Of a stretch of 64,000 nt of DNA, positions 36,712 to 46,157 are shown piece by piece (position 1 is the stretch's first letter; the number at the start of each line of letters is the position of its first letter). The stretch is from Pseudomonas farris (GTDB lineage Bacteria > Pseudomonadota > Gammaproteobacteria > Pseudomonadales > Pseudomonadaceae). The position numbers and the translations under genes are program-made. The stretch spans positions 248,001 through 312,000 of the forward strand of contig NZ_JAHSTV010000005.1 in assembly GCF_019145235.1 (NCBI RefSeq), given 5' to 3'. The notes under the pieces are model-generated. The model saw only the letters and a program-made list of their open reading frames with translations. It did no database searches and was not told the DNA's origin.

Positions 36712-36747
36712 CTCCTGAGGGATCGGCTTAAAACCGATTCTAGGGAG
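36712..36747 (-). promoter_or_regulatory. Imperfect leader hairpin upstream of OmpA lipoprotein copy 1
   Basis: CTCCT at 36712-36716 (AGGAG in the mRNA) faces AGGGAG at 36742-36747, with an inner ATCGG / CCGAT stem. The base and apex pair but the middle does not, so it is weaker than in copy 2. The block GGAGTAAAGACCCG just beyond is shared with copy 2 at the same distance from the start. Confidence 0.45.
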
Positions 36748-36903
36748 TAAAGACCCGACTTTTAATCTCCGCCAGCAATAGGCCATTGCTGTTTTTCCCC
36801 GTGTTCGCGGAAGATCGGCGCTTTTTAGCTAAACCCGCAAGAAAGGACACTAGGCCCGGACGTTGGGGCAGGCTAGTCTTGGCGCTCTGATTGAGGATCT
36901 TCG

Positions 36904-37401
36904 ATGATTGCAGGTATTTCTTCGCGCACGCCCCAGCAGGCGTTGGCCGCTTTGCTTGATCGTTATGCCCCGGCGCGTCTGTTGCTGATTGGCGCTAGCG
37001 AATTCCCCGCGTTTGAGGCGTTCAAGCTCGCGCACCCGGACAGCATCGTCGCCTTTGCTGCACCCGGGACACTGCCCGCCGAGTTGGCAGCACAACGGTT
37101 TGATCTGGCGCTGGTGGTCGATTGTCTCGAACACTTGCCCAAGCGCGACGGCCTGAATCTGCTTGGCGGCATACGTAACCTTAATGCCAGTCGCATTGCG
37201 GTGCTGGCCGACTTGCCGGCATGCGGTTGGCAGGAGACGGACTTTTTCTCTCTGGCGCTGCAAGCCAGCGAACGCTTCCAGCGCGACGATCAAGTACTGA
37301 CCCTGTTCACCTATGATCTGCTTGACTATAAACAGGTGCCCGACTGGCTGAACTCACGCTTCTGGGCCAATCCGGAAAATTTCGGGAAATATTGGTGGTA
37401 A
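36904..37401 (+). CDS. Hypothetical protein, Rossmann-like (possibly DUF6231)
   Basis: 165 aa, soluble. The pattern [17 protein letters not shown], then [18 protein letters not shown], resembles a methyltransferase-like fold with an EHL-type segment, but the SAM-binding GxGxG is incomplete. I recall it as DUF6231, with low certainty. It lies four bases before the YchJ gene, so the two are one transcript. Confidence 0.65.
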   Translation: MIAGISSRTPQQALAALLDRYAPARLLLIGASEFPAFEAFKLAHPDSIVAFAAPGTLPAELAAQRFDLALVVDCLEHLPKRDGLNLLGGIRNLNASRIAVLADLPACGWQETDFFSLALQASERFQRDDQVLTLFTYDLLDYKQVPDWLNSRFWANPENFGKYWW

Positions 37402-37405
37402 CTCA

Positions 37406-37882
37406 ATGAGTACATCCATTTGCCCTTGCGGCAGCGGCACGCTGCTCGATGCCTGCTGCGGTCATTACCACGCCGGCCACCCCGCCCCCAGCGCCGAAGT
37501 CTTGATGCGTTCGCGCTACAGCGCCTATGTACTGGGGTTGATCGACTATCTGGTGGCGACCACCCTGCCCGCACAACAGGCCGGCCTGGATCGCCAGTCG
37601 ATCAGCGACTGGAGCGCCCAAAGCACCTGGCTGGGCCTGGAGGTCGAAAGCGCCGAGGTTTTCGGCGGTCAGCCGGAGCACGCTTTCGTCACTTTCACCG
37701 CTCGCTGGCACGACAGCAGCGGCGAACACAGCCACCGCGAACGTTCGTCATTCGTACAGAACGCCGGCCACTGGTATTTCATCGACCCCACCGTGTTACT
37801 CAAGGCCGGGCGTAATGATGCGTGCCCGTGCGCCAGCGGGCAGAAGTTCAAGAAGTGCTGCGCGAGTTATTTCGGCGCTTGA
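37406..37882 (+). CDS. YchJ-family protein with two SEC-C motifs
   Basis: 158 aa. SEC-C zinc motifs occur at both ends: [17 protein letters not shown] near the N-terminus and [13 protein letters not shown] near the C-terminus. The centre is an NTF2-like domain ([16 protein letters not shown]). This is the typical YchJ layout. Function unknown; SEC-C binds zinc and is found in SecA. It follows the previous gene by four bases. Confidence 0.9.
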   Translation: MSTSICPCGSGTLLDACCGHYHAGHPAPSAEVLMRSRYSAYVLGLIDYLVATTLPAQQAGLDRQSISDWSAQSTWLGLEVESAEVFGGQPEHAFVTFTARWHDSSGEHSHRERSSFVQNAGHWYFIDPTVLLKAGRNDACPCASGQKFKKCCASYFGA

Positions 37883-37924
37883 GTTGACCAAGGCTAGACT
37901 GGGTCTCAAGGGAGATAACTCACC

Positions 37925-38416
37925 ATGACCCGTCAACGACGCGCATTACAGCTGCTCACCCTGCTCCTGTTTCTGGGGCTCGGCGGCTGTGCGTCGTGGT
38001 TCGACTTCGACAACGATCTGCCAGAGCCGCAAGTACATCTGGTCAAGGTCGAAGTGGTCCGGGCCAAACTACTGGAGCAGAAGTTCCTGCTGCACTTTCG
38101 CGTCGACAATCCCAATGACCAAGACCTGACGGTGCGCGCCCTGGAATATCGCATTCACCTCGGGGACATACTGCTGGCCGAAGGTGAGCACGAACACTGG
38201 TTCACGGTCGGCCCCAAACGCAGCGCTTATTTTAAAGTGCCGATCCGCACCAACCTTTGGCCGAAAGTCCGGGACCTGGTGAAATTGCTGAAAAAACCCG
38301 ATCAACCCATTCCCTATCGTCTGGAAGGTGAACTGGAAACCGGTTTATTCATCGCGCACTACGTGCACCTGGCGCGTAATGGCGTGATAATCGCCGCCGA
38401 TTTAATTCCGGAGTGA
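37925..38416 (+). CDS. LEA type 2 (WHy domain) lipoprotein
   Basis: 163 aa. The lipobox LGLGGC gives C22. The rest fits a WHy/LEA14-type beta-sandwich ([20 protein letters not shown], with the conserved NPN). Homologues protect against desiccation stress. GGGAGATAACTCACC precedes the ATG. It is probably cotranscribed with the His-rich SEC-C gene that begins five bases after its stop. Confidence 0.85.
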   Translation: MTRQRRALQLLTLLLFLGLGGCASWFDFDNDLPEPQVHLVKVEVVRAKLLEQKFLLHFRVDNPNDQDLTVRALEYRIHLGDILLAEGEHEHWFTVGPKRSAYFKVPIRTNLWPKVRDLVKLLKKPDQPIPYRLEGELETGLFIAHYVHLARNGVIIAADLIPE

Positions 38417-38421
38417 CCCCG

Positions 38422-38631
38422 ATGACTCAGCAACCTCATGTCCATGGCCCAGACTGCAACCACGATCATGACCATCACGACCACCATGATCACGACCATG
38501 GCCATGTCCACGGCCCGAACTGCGGCCACGCCCACCAGGAACCGGTGCGCAACGCCCTGAAAGACGTCGGCCGCAACGATCCTTGCCCATGCGGCAATGG
38601 CAAGAAATTCAAGAAGTGCCACGGCGCTTGA
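38422..38631 (+). CDS. His-rich SEC-C metal-binding protein
   Basis: 69 aa. Fourteen of the first 38 residues are His, with an internal duplication (HGPDCNHDH and HGPNCGHAH). A C-terminal SEC-C motif ([13 protein letters not shown]) would bind zinc. GGAG lies eight bases before ATG 38422, which is preferred to a GTG at 38413. It overlaps no gene but follows the LEA gene closely. It may store or deliver zinc, nickel or cobalt; this is inference. Confidence 0.85.
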   Translation: MTQQPHVHGPDCNHDHDHHDHHDHDHGHVHGPNCGHAHQEPVRNALKDVGRNDPCPCGNGKKFKKCHGA

Positions 38632-38667
38632 TGCTTCGGGCGGATATCTTTTTCGCCTGTTGAATCG

Positions 38668-38693
38668 TCTTCGCGAGCAAGCCCGCTCCCACA
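38668..38693. repeat. Single REP element
   Basis: One left-facing copy (CGCGAGCAAGCCCGCTCCCA core) after the SEC-C gene, without the matching partner arm. Confidence 0.8.
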
Positions 38694-38738
38694 GGGATCT
38701 TTTGTGAACACACAAAATTGTGAGCACCGCCGATCAAC

Positions 38739-38827
38739 TGTGGGAGCGAGCCTGCTCGCGATGACGGCGGCACATTCACTATCAATTTGGCAGTTAGAAC
38801 GCTATCGCGAGCAGGCTCGCTCCCACA
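38739..38827. repeat. REPIN of the second subtype
   Basis: Inverted pair of the variant with core GAGCGAGCCTGCTCGCGAT, arms at 38739-38762 and 38801-38827. The subtype differs from the main one at the base of the stem. Confidence 0.88.
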
Positions 38828-38832
38828 GGTTT

Positions 38833-39390
38833 TCAGCCAGCCGTTAATATTTCTGCTGTGCCGACGACCGTCGCATATTCCCCATGCAAATTACCCAGCG
38901 ACATCGCATGCACTTCCTCGGCTGAATGGGCGTTACCGAAAAAATCCGCCTTGTCGAAGGTAAAGCACGCATCCTGCGCAACCCACGCTTCAAACCCCAG
39001 ATTCCCGGCCGTTCGCGCCGTGGACTCCACCGAGTTGTGGGTCGCCACGCCAACGATGATCAACTGATCGATCCCCGCCTCGCGCAAACGCGCCTCCAGT
39101 CCTGTCGAACAAAAGGCATCTGGCACCTGCTTCTGAATCAGCCACTCCCCCATCGATGGTTGAAAGCGCTCCTGAAATTCCACCCCCGATTGCTGCGGCC
39201 AGAACACTGAGTCCTCTGAGCGGGACAGGTGCTGCACATGAATCACCGGCCGCCCGGTAAGACGCCAATGCACCAGCAGTTCCAGCATGCGCTCTTCGGC
39301 ACGAGGGTTGTTTCGACGACCCAGTTTGGGATGCAGAATGCCTTTTTGTTGATCGATGATGATCAGCGCCGCGTTTGTCTTGAGCTCCAT
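38833..39390 (-). CDS. Isochorismatase-like hydrolase, Ser in place of the catalytic Cys
   Basis: 185 aa, typical length. D13 (IIIDQQKG) and K87 (IQKQVPDAF) are in place as catalytic residues, but the nucleophile motif reads GVATHNSVESTARTAG with S120 where a Cys is usual. Related proteins with NSVE are known and may act on other substrates or use Ser. ATG 39390 has AGGAG 11 bases upstream. It is divergent from the GST gene. Confidence 0.85.
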   Translation of the reverse strand: MELKTNAALIIIDQQKGILHPKLGRRNNPRAEERMLELLVHWRLTGRPVIHVQHLSRSEDSVFWPQQSGVEFQERFQPSMGEWLIQKQVPDAFCSTGLEARLREAGIDQLIIVGVATHNSVESTARTAGNLGFEAWVAQDACFTFDKADFFGNAHSAEEVHAMSLGNLHGEYATVVGTAEILTAG

Positions 39391-39536
39391 GCCGATTTTT
39401 CTCCTGCTGGGGCATTGAATTCCCCGCACTTCAGCATCACCTCTTGCTACTGGCAAGCCATCAAACGCAAACAGGACGACCTGATGCCGACGGTCGCTGT
39501 CCGTACCTGACGATGTCTCTTGATTTGGAGTACTTC

Positions 39537-40181
39537 ATGATCGACTTGTATTACTGGACCACCCCCAACGGCCACAAGATTTCGATATTCCTGGAAGAAG
39601 CCGGCCTGCCGTACAACGTTTACCCGATTAACATCAGCCAAAACGACCAGTTCAAACCCGAGTTCCTGAAGATCTCGCCGAATAATAAAATCCCGGCCAT
39701 CGTCGATCATGAGCCGGTCGATGGCGGTGAGCCGTTGGCATTGTTCGAGTCGGGGGCGATTCTGCTGTACCTGGCGGAGAAAACCGGCAGGTTCCTGCCC
39801 AAAGACCTGCGCGGTCGCCAGCAAGCGCTGCAATGGTTGTTCTGGCAGATGGGTGGCCTGGGGCCGATGGCGGGGCAAAATCATCACTTCAGCCAGTTCG
39901 CACCAGAGAAAATCCCCTACGCGATCAAACGTTACATCGATGAAACCGCCCGCCTCTATGGGGTGCTCGACAAGCAACTGGCCAACAATGACTTTGTCGC
40001 CGGCAGCGAATACAGCATTGCCGACATGGCGATCTACCCGTGGATCGTTTCTCACAAGTGGCAGAGCCAGAACCTGGAAGACTTCCCCAACGTACTGCGC
40101 TGGTTCAACCACATCCAGAACCGCCCGGCGACGGTGAAGGCGTATGCGTTGGTGGCCAAGATTAATCCACCTAAATCCTGA
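39537..40181 (+). CDS. Glutathione S-transferase, Nu-class (YfcG-like) disulfide reductase
   Basis: 214 aa. The N-terminal thioredoxin-like domain begins MIDLYYWTTPNGHKI and has SPNNKIPAIVDHE, with ESGAILLYLAEK the glutathione-binding segment. The C-terminal helical domain contains FVAGSEYSIADMAIYPW. The TPNGHK motif is that of Nu-class enzymes with disulfide-bond reductase activity. GGAG lies six bases before ATG 39537. A long inverted repeat closes the transcript. Confidence 0.92.
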   Translation: MIDLYYWTTPNGHKISIFLEEAGLPYNVYPINISQNDQFKPEFLKISPNNKIPAIVDHEPVDGGEPLALFESGAILLYLAEKTGRFLPKDLRGRQQALQWLFWQMGGLGPMAGQNHHFSQFAPEKIPYAIKRYIDETARLYGVLDKQLANNDFVAGSEYSIADMAIYPWIVSHKWQSQNLEDFPNVLRWFNHIQNRPATVKAYALVAKINPPKS

Positions 40182-40192
40182 TAGAGAAAGAT

Positions 40193-40271
40193 CAAAAGAT
40201 CGCAGCCTTCGGCAGCTCCTACAGGGAATCGGCGTACACCCGTAGGAGCTGCCGAAGGCTGCGATCTTTTG
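40193..40271. repeat. Long inverted repeat (GATCGCAGCCTTCGGCAGCTCC family)
   Basis: Arms 40193-40222 and 40242-40271 pair almost perfectly over about 29 bases. The right arm ends in TTTT, so it can also terminate the GST transcript. A second member of the family is at 52060-52140. Confidence 0.9.
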
Positions 40272-40380
40272 GGTTTAACAATTAAATCCCGAAATAAGAT
40301 CTGTACCCCGCTTGCGCGCCCACCTCCTGCTCACTAACGTAGCGCCTTTATTGCGTCACTACCCCCGCAGGAGCTTTGCC

Positions 40381-42831
40381 ATGGCCTCGCCAGCCCTCAC
40401 ACATTTTCTTCCCCGGTTCGGCGTTGCCGCAGCAGTGGCCGGTGTTTTAAGCCTGACTGGTTGTCAGACCTGGAACACGCAAGACACCCTCCCGCCTGCC
40501 TCCGGCGTGCAACCGCTCAAAGGCTTGGCGCAGAACGTTTCGATTCGACGCAATGCCATGGGCATGCCGCTGATCGAGAGCAACAGCTTCCACGATGCGT
40601 TGTTCACCCTCGGCTACGTGCATGCCAGCGACCGCATCAGCCAAATGGTCACTCTGCGTTTGCTGGCCCAGGGCCGTCTGGCGGAGATGTCTGGTTCGGA
40701 CCTGCTCGACGCCGACCGCTACATGCGTGCAGTCAATCTGAAGAAAAGCGCGGGTGAGCTGTACAAGGCCTCTTCGCCACGCCTCAAGCGTTTCTTCGAA
40801 GTCTATGCCCGTGGGGTCAACGCCTACCTGTTCCGCTACCGCGACAAACTGCCTGCCGATCTCGCGGCCACTGGCTACAAGCCTGAGTACTGGAAACCAG
40901 AAGACTCGGCGCTGATTTTCTGCCTGCTGAATTTCAGTCAATCGGCGAATCTGCCGGAAGAAATTTCCTCATTGATGCTGGCCCAGACAGTCAGTACCGA
41001 CAAGCTGGCGTGGCTTGTGCCGTCCGCTCCCGATGAAAAACTGCCGGTCGCAGAAGCGGAAAAACTCCAAGGTATCAAGCTCAACGGACAAATCCCGGGG
41101 CTGAGCGAAATCAGCAGGGCTACGGGCCAGCTGTCCGACCTGAACTTGCTGGGCGCCACGTCTTCGAACAACTGGGCGATCGCCCCGCAACGCAGCCGCA
41201 GCGGTAAAAGCCTTCTGGCCAGCGACAGCCATGGGCCGCTGGGCGTGCCGTCGTTGTTCAGTTACGTGCAGATTCGCGCGCCGAAATACCAGGCCTCCGG
41301 CGTGACCATTGCCGGGTTACCCATGGTGCTCGGTGGTTTCAACGGCAAAGTGGCGTGGAGCATGACCACGGTCATGGGCGACAACCAGGACCTGTTCCTG
41401 GAAAAAATCAAACGTCAGGGCAGTGGCCTTTCCTACGAAGTCAGCGGCAAATGGCAGCCGGCGATCGTGCGCAACGAAACCTACTTCGTCAAAGGCCAGA
41501 AGCCGATTCGCGAAGCGGTGTACGAAACCCGCCATGGGCCGTTGCTCAACAGCGCCCAAGGCACCGCACTGGCAAATGGTTTCGGCTTGGCCTTGCAGAC
41601 GCCGAACTTCACCGACGACAAAACCCTGGACGCCTTTTTCGATCTGTCCCGAGCGCAGAGTGTCGAGAAAGCCTCTGACGCCAGCCGTGAGATACGCGCC
41701 ATCGCCCTGAATCTGGTGTTTGCCGGTGCCAGCAATATCGGCTGGCAAGTTACCGGTCGCTACCCGAACCGTCGCGAAGGCGAAGGCTTGCTGCCGTCGC
41801 CGGGCTGGGAAGGTCGTTACGACTGGGACGGTTACGCCGACCCGATGCTCCATCCGTATGACCAGGACCCGGCTCAAGGCTGGCTCGGCACCGCCAACCA
41901 GCGGGTCATTCCCCATGGCTACGGCATGCAGCTGTCCAATTCCTGGTCGACACCGGAACGCGGCGAACGCATGGCCGAACTGGCGGGCGTGGGCAAACAC
42001 GACACGCGTAGCCTGATCGCCATGCAATACGACCAGACCACCACCTTCGCCGCCAAACTGAAGAAGGTGTTTGAAGCGCCGGGCATGGCTCAGCCACTCA
42101 AACAGGCCATCGAAGCACTGCCGGTGGCCGATCGTGGCAAGGCTCGCGAGGCTTATACGCGTTTGATGGCTTTCGACGGCAAACTCAGCCCGACCTCCGC
42201 CGACGCGGCGATCTACGAGCTGTTCGTGCAGGAAAGTACTAAACAGATTTTCCTCGACGAACTCGGCCCGGAAAGCACCCCGGCGTGGAAAGCCTTTATC
42301 GCCAACGGCAAGTTGTCTTACGCGGCTCAGGCCGATCACCTGCTGAGCCGTGAGGACAGTCCGTTCTGGGATGACCTGCGCACTACGCAGAAAGAAGACA
42401 AACCGGCGATTCTCGCCCGTAGCCTGGCGGCCGCGATCAGCGCGGGCGACAGCCAGTTGGGTGGCGATCACAAAGCCTGGCAGTGGGGCAAACTGCACCG
42501 CTACGAGTGGAAGAACGCCAGTGGCCAGACCGTACGCGGTCCGCTGCCAGCCGGTGGCGACCACACCACGCTCAACACCGCCGCGTTCACCTGGGGTCAG
42601 GACTTCAACACCACACTGGCGCCGGCCATGCGCTTTATCGTCGATTTCGGCCAGGCCGAACCGCTGATGGGCCAGAACGGTACCGGCCAATCCGGCAACC
42701 CGGCCAGCCCGCACTATCTCGACAGCGTCGATCCATGGCTCAAGGGGCAATACATGAGCCTGCCGATGCAGCCGCAGAACTTTGACAAGGTGTATGGCAA
42801 GACGCGGTTGACACTGACACCTGGCAAGTAA
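40381..42831 (+). CDS. quiP: Acyl-homoserine lactone acylase QuiP-like (Ntn hydrolase)
   Basis: 816 aa. An N-terminal signal ends in a lipobox (LSLTGC, C28). The precursor is a penicillin-acylase-type Ntn hydrolase: [12 protein letters not shown] places the beta-chain nucleophile at S262, and the alpha and beta chains should form by self-cleavage there. Late motifs [10 protein letters not shown] and [11 protein letters not shown] fit. It closely resembles P. aeruginosa QuiP (PA1032), which removes the acyl chain from long-chain AHLs. ATG 40381 follows AGGAGCTTTGCC. Confidence 0.93.
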   Translation: MASPALTHFLPRFGVAAAVAGVLSLTGCQTWNTQDTLPPASGVQPLKGLAQNVSIRRNAMGMPLIESNSFHDALFTLGYVHASDRISQMVTLRLLAQGRLAEMSGSDLLDADRYMRAVNLKKSAGELYKASSPRLKRFFEVYARGVNAYLFRYRDKLPADLAATGYKPEYWKPEDSALIFCLLNFSQSANLPEEISSLMLAQTVSTDKLAWLVPSAPDEKLPVAEAEKLQGIKLNGQIPGLSEISRATGQLSDLNLLGATSSNNWAIAPQRSRSGKSLLASDSHGPLGVPSLFSYVQIRAPKYQASGVTIAGLPMVLGGFNGKVAWSMTTVMGDNQDLFLEKIKRQGSGLSYEVSGKWQPAIVRNETYFVKGQKPIREAVYETRHGPLLNSAQGTALANGFGLALQTPNFTDDKTLDAFFDLSRAQSVEKASDASREIRAIALNLVFAGASNIGWQVTGRYPNRREGEGLLPSPGWEGRYDWDGYADPMLHPYDQDPAQGWLGTANQRVIPHGYGMQLSNSWSTPERGERMAELAGVGKHDTRSLIAMQYDQTTTFAAKLKKVFEAPGMAQPLKQAIEALPVADRGKAREAYTRLMAFDGKLSPTSADAAIYELFVQESTKQIFLDELGPESTPAWKAFIANGKLSYAAQADHLLSREDSPFWDDLRTTQKEDKPAILARSLAAAISAGDSQLGGDHKAWQWGKLHRYEWKNASGQTVRGPLPAGGDHTTLNTAAFTWGQDFNTTLAPAMRFIVDFGQAEPLMGQNGTGQSGNPASPHYLDSVDPWLKGQYMSLPMQPQNFDKVYGKTRLTLTPGK

Positions 42832-42837
42832 CCCCGA

Positions 42838-42987
42838 GTGGGACCGGGATTGCTCGTGAAGGCATGCTGCCGGTCCCCTTGATGTGGATGCACCATCGCT
42901 ATCGCGAGCAGGCTCGCTCCCACATTTGATCGCATTCTTTCTGACAGAACTCGATTGAATGTGGGAGCGAGCCTGCTCGCGATAGCG
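42838..42987. repeat. REP cluster (degenerate copy plus REPIN, second subtype)
   Basis: A degenerate copy at about 42838-42863 is followed by an inverted pair, arms 42897-42924 and 42960-42987, of the GAGCGAGCCTGCTCGCGAT subtype. It directly follows quiP. Confidence 0.85.
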
Positions 42988-43082
42988 GCCTGATTAACGC
43001 CTCCATTCTTCCTCAAAAATAAATAGAACTCTCGTCTCGCGCAAACCTCCTAGCTAGCAGGCCTCCCCATTTGGGTAACAAC

Positions 43083-44114
43083 ATGGACCTTGTTATCGCT
43101 CGTCCTGAAGGTTTGTACTGCCCGCCCGGTGATTTCTATATCGACCCATGGCAGCCGGTCGAACGCTCCGTAATCACCCATGCCCACAGCGACCATGCTC
43201 GCCGTGGCAATCAACATTATCTGGCGGCGGCACCGGGTGCAGGCATTCTGCGCGCGCGTCTGGGCCAGGACATCAATCTGCAAACTCTGCCCTATGGCGA
43301 GCCATTGCTGCACCGCGGCGTAAAACTGAGCTTTCACCCCGCGGGCCACGTGCTCGGCTCGGCCCAGGTGCGCCTGGAATACGACGGAGAAGTCTGGGTC
43401 GCCTCGGGGGATTACAAAACCGAACCCGACGGCACCTGTGCGCCGTTCGAACCGGTGCGCTGCCACACGTTCATCACGGAATCGACGTTCGGCCTGCCGA
43501 TTTACCGCTGGCAACCCCAGACGCAGATCTTTGCCGAGATCAATCAGTGGTGGCAGACCAACGCCGCTGCCGACAAAACCAGCGTGCTGTTCTGCTATTC
43601 CTTCGGCAAGGCTCAGCGGATTCTCCACGGCATCGATGCCAGCCTCGGTCCCATTCTGGTACATGGCGCGGTTGAGCCCATCAATCGGATTTATCGCGAG
43701 AGCGGCATTTATTTACCGCCAACGATCTATTCCGGCGAAGTAAAAAAACATGACCCGATGATGCGCAAAGCCTTGGTCCTCGCGCCGCCTTCGGCGGGTG
43801 CCAGCCCTTGGGTACGGCGTTTCGGTGACTACAGCGATGCCTTCGCCAGCGGTTGGATGCGCTTGCGCGGGACACGGCGGCGGCGCGGCGTGGACCGCGG
43901 TTTCGTGCTGTCCGATCACGCCGACTGGCCCGGTCTGCTCTGGGCCATCGAACAAACCGGAGCCGAACGCGTGATCGTCACCCATGGTTCGATTGGAGTG
44001 CTGGTGCGCCATCTGCGCGAACAGGGCCTCGATGCCATGAGTTTCAGCACCGAATACGGCGATGATGAAGACACCACAGTCCTCGAACCCGAGAGCGCTG
44101 AGGTGCTGGCATGA
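43083..44114 (+). CDS. Ligase-associated DNA exonuclease (metallo-beta-lactamase/beta-CASP type)
   Basis: 343 aa. HAHSDH at residues 33-38 is the metal-binding HxHxDH motif, and SFHPAGHVLGSAQ and ASGDYKTEPDG continue the fold. The C-terminus DHADWPGLL and VTHGSIGVL fits the beta-CASP nuclease family annotated as ligase-associated exonuclease. It processes DNA ends for the ligase encoded next. The ATG is preferred to a TTG at 43071. Its stop overlaps the ligase start (ATGA). Confidence 0.92.
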   Translation: MDLVIARPEGLYCPPGDFYIDPWQPVERSVITHAHSDHARRGNQHYLAAAPGAGILRARLGQDINLQTLPYGEPLLHRGVKLSFHPAGHVLGSAQVRLEYDGEVWVASGDYKTEPDGTCAPFEPVRCHTFITESTFGLPIYRWQPQTQIFAEINQWWQTNAAADKTSVLFCYSFGKAQRILHGIDASLGPILVHGAVEPINRIYRESGIYLPPTIYSGEVKKHDPMMRKALVLAPPSAGASPWVRRFGDYSDAFASGWMRLRGTRRRRGVDRGFVLSDHADWPGLLWAIEQTGAERVIVTHGSIGVLVRHLREQGLDAMSFSTEYGDDEDTTVLEPESAEVLA

Positions 44115-45799
44115 AAGCCTTCGCCGACTTGTATGCCGAGCTCGATGCCACCACCTCGAGCAACGCCAAACTGGCGGCGATGCAAAGCTATTTCGCCCAG
44201 GCCGTGCCTGAAGACGCCGCCTGGGCGGTGTACTTTCTGTCCGGTGGACGACCTCGGCAATTGGTGCCGGTACGAATGCTGCGGGAAATGGCAACCGCAT
44301 TTTCCGGGCTCTCACCCTGGTTGTTCGAAGAAAGTTATCAGGCCGTCGGTGATCTGGCGGAAACCATTTCGCTGGTGCTGCCTGAAACGCACCACACATC
44401 CACCGATGGGCTGGCGGTGTGGATTGAAGACAAACTGCTGCCGCTGCGTAACGCGCCCCCGCCGACCCTCGCCGAATGCTTGCCCGCCCTGTGGGCGCAA
44501 CTGGATCGCCAGAGTCTGATGCTGTGCATCAAATTGATCACTGGCAGTTTCCGTGTCGGTGTCTCCAAATTGCTGGTCACCCGCGCCTTGGCGGCGATGG
44601 CCGGGCTCGACAGCAAGCGCGTGGCCCAGCGGCTGGTGGGTTATACCGATCTATCTAACCGCCCAAGCGCCGCCAGTTACCTGAAGCTGATCGCCCCCGA
44701 ATCACCCGATGAACATGCCCACCGAGGTGGCCAGCCGTACCCGTTTTTCCTCGCCCATGCGTTGTCGCACCCGGTCGAGCAGTTCGACGCCCTGCTGGGG
44801 CCGGCCAGTCATTGGCAAGTGGAATGGAAGTGGGATGGCATCCGCGCCCAAGTGGTCAAGCGCGATGGGCGCCTGTGGATCTGGTCGCGAGGTGAAGAAC
44901 TGGTGACCGAACGCTTCCCCGAACTGGAAAGCCTGGTTCATGGCTTACCCGACGGTACGGTGATCGACGGAGAAATCGTCGCCTGGCAAGCCACACAACC
45001 AGGCACCAAGGACGCCTTCGACCCACAATCGCCGTCGTCCCCTTCCGTGCAGCCTTTCGCCCTGTTGCAACAGCGGATCGGCCGTAAAATGCTGAGCAAA
45101 AAAATCCTCGATGAAGTGCCCGTGGTCGTCCAGGCCTATGACCTGCTGGAATGGCAGGGTGAGGATTGGCGTAACCAGACTCAAGCCACGCGCCGCACTC
45201 AGCTGGAACAACTCATCCTCACCTGCGCAAACCCGGTGTTACTGAGCTCGCCCGTGTTGACCGGCGAAGACTGGTTCGACCTCGCCCGCCAACGAGAGGC
45301 CTCCCGCAAACTGGGCGTCGAAGGCATGATGCTCAAGGCCCGCGATGCGCTGTATGGCGTCGGGCGGACCAAGGACATGGGTGTGTGGTGGAAATGGAAA
45401 GTCGACCCGTTCAGCGTCGATGCGGTGCTGATCTACGCCCAACAGGGCCATGGCCGCCGGGCCAGTCTCTACACCGACTACACCTTCGCTGTGTGGGACG
45501 GCCCGCCCTCTGCCCGCGAGCGAACACTGGTGCCTTTCGCCAAGGCCTACTCCGGGTTGACTGACGAAGAAATGCGGCAGGTCGATAGCATCGTACGCAA
45601 GACCACGGTGGAAAAATTCGGACCGGTGAGTAGTGTGAAGCCGACCTTGGTGTTTGAGCTGGGATTCGAAGGCATTGCCTTGTCGAAACGGCACAAGAGC
45701 GGGATTGCGGTGCGGTTTCCGAGGATGCTGCGTTGGCGGCAGGACAAGTCGGTGGAGGACGCTGACAGCTTGGCGACGTTGCAGGATTTGCTCGCCTGA
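44111..45799 (+). CDS. ATP-dependent DNA ligase (LigC/Lig-B type)
   Basis: 562 aa. The N-terminal ~200 residues are the ligase DNA-binding domain. EWKWDGIRAQ is motif I with the adenylated lysine at K240. VIDGEIVAWQ is motif III-like, GVEGMMLKARD motif IV, and WWKWKVDPF motif V. A C-terminal OB-fold ends the protein. It is coupled to the exonuclease by a 4-base overlap. In many Pseudomonas the set continues with an Lhr-like helicase and a phosphoesterase; neither follows here. Confidence 0.92.
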   Translation: MKAFADLYAELDATTSSNAKLAAMQSYFAQAVPEDAAWAVYFLSGGRPRQLVPVRMLREMATAFSGLSPWLFEESYQAVGDLAETISLVLPETHHTSTDGLAVWIEDKLLPLRNAPPPTLAECLPALWAQLDRQSLMLCIKLITGSFRVGVSKLLVTRALAAMAGLDSKRVAQRLVGYTDLSNRPSAASYLKLIAPESPDEHAHRGGQPYPFFLAHALSHPVEQFDALLGPASHWQVEWKWDGIRAQVVKRDGRLWIWSRGEELVTERFPELESLVHGLPDGTVIDGEIVAWQATQPGTKDAFDPQSPSSPSVQPFALLQQRIGRKMLSKKILDEVPVVVQAYDLLEWQGEDWRNQTQATRRTQLEQLILTCANPVLLSSPVLTGEDWFDLARQREASRKLGVEGMMLKARDALYGVGRTKDMGVWWKWKVDPFSVDAVLIYAQQGHGRRASLYTDYTFAVWDGPPSARERTLVPFAKAYSGLTDEEMRQVDSIVRKTTVEKFGPVSSVKPTLVFELGFEGIALSKRHKSGIAVRFPRMLRWRQDKSVEDADSLATLQDLLA

Positions 45800-46157
45800 C
45801 CTGATTTCTGTGCCCCAATACAGGTCAGTTAAGGTGCAGAACCTGTGGGAGCGGGCTTGCTCGCGAAGAGGGAGTATCAATGTTGCCTGGCACACCGCTT
45901 TCGCGAGCAAGCCCGCTCCCACATGGATTGTGGCTACTGATCTGGCAGTGGCTTCCCACACTTGGCACCATCCTGGCGCAGGAATTTGGCGATGCCCATT
46001 TTCGTGCACACATCGCGCTTTGCCACTTCTTGCATTACCTTTTAAACGCTTGTTCGGGACTCTGGTTCGGAAATTGCTACTTTGAATAGGTCTTACGCTT
46101 TCCAGTAACAGTACTTCTGCGCCACAAGCGCTCATATTGGTTCTTAGGGATTGAATA
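45800..46157. promoter_or_regulatory. aotJ upstream region with REPIN and a weak sigma-54-like site
   Basis: 358 bases without a gene. A REPIN lies at 45844-45923. GG at 45964-45965 and GC at 45976-45977 are separated by ten bases, the minimal sigma-54 pattern, in the context TTGGCACCATCCTGGC; the -12 half lacks the usual TTGC, so this is weak. The SD TAGGGA is eight bases before the aotJ ATG. I see no other structure. Confidence 0.35.
45844..45923. repeat. REPIN
   Basis: Inverted REP pair of the main subtype (arms about 45844-45869 and 45895-45923) after the ligase gene. Confidence 0.88.

Noticed and set aside
45964..45977. Sigma-54 promoter before aotJ
   Set aside because: Only the GG-N10-GC minimum is met; the -12 half lacks TTGC. 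Kept as a weak note only.
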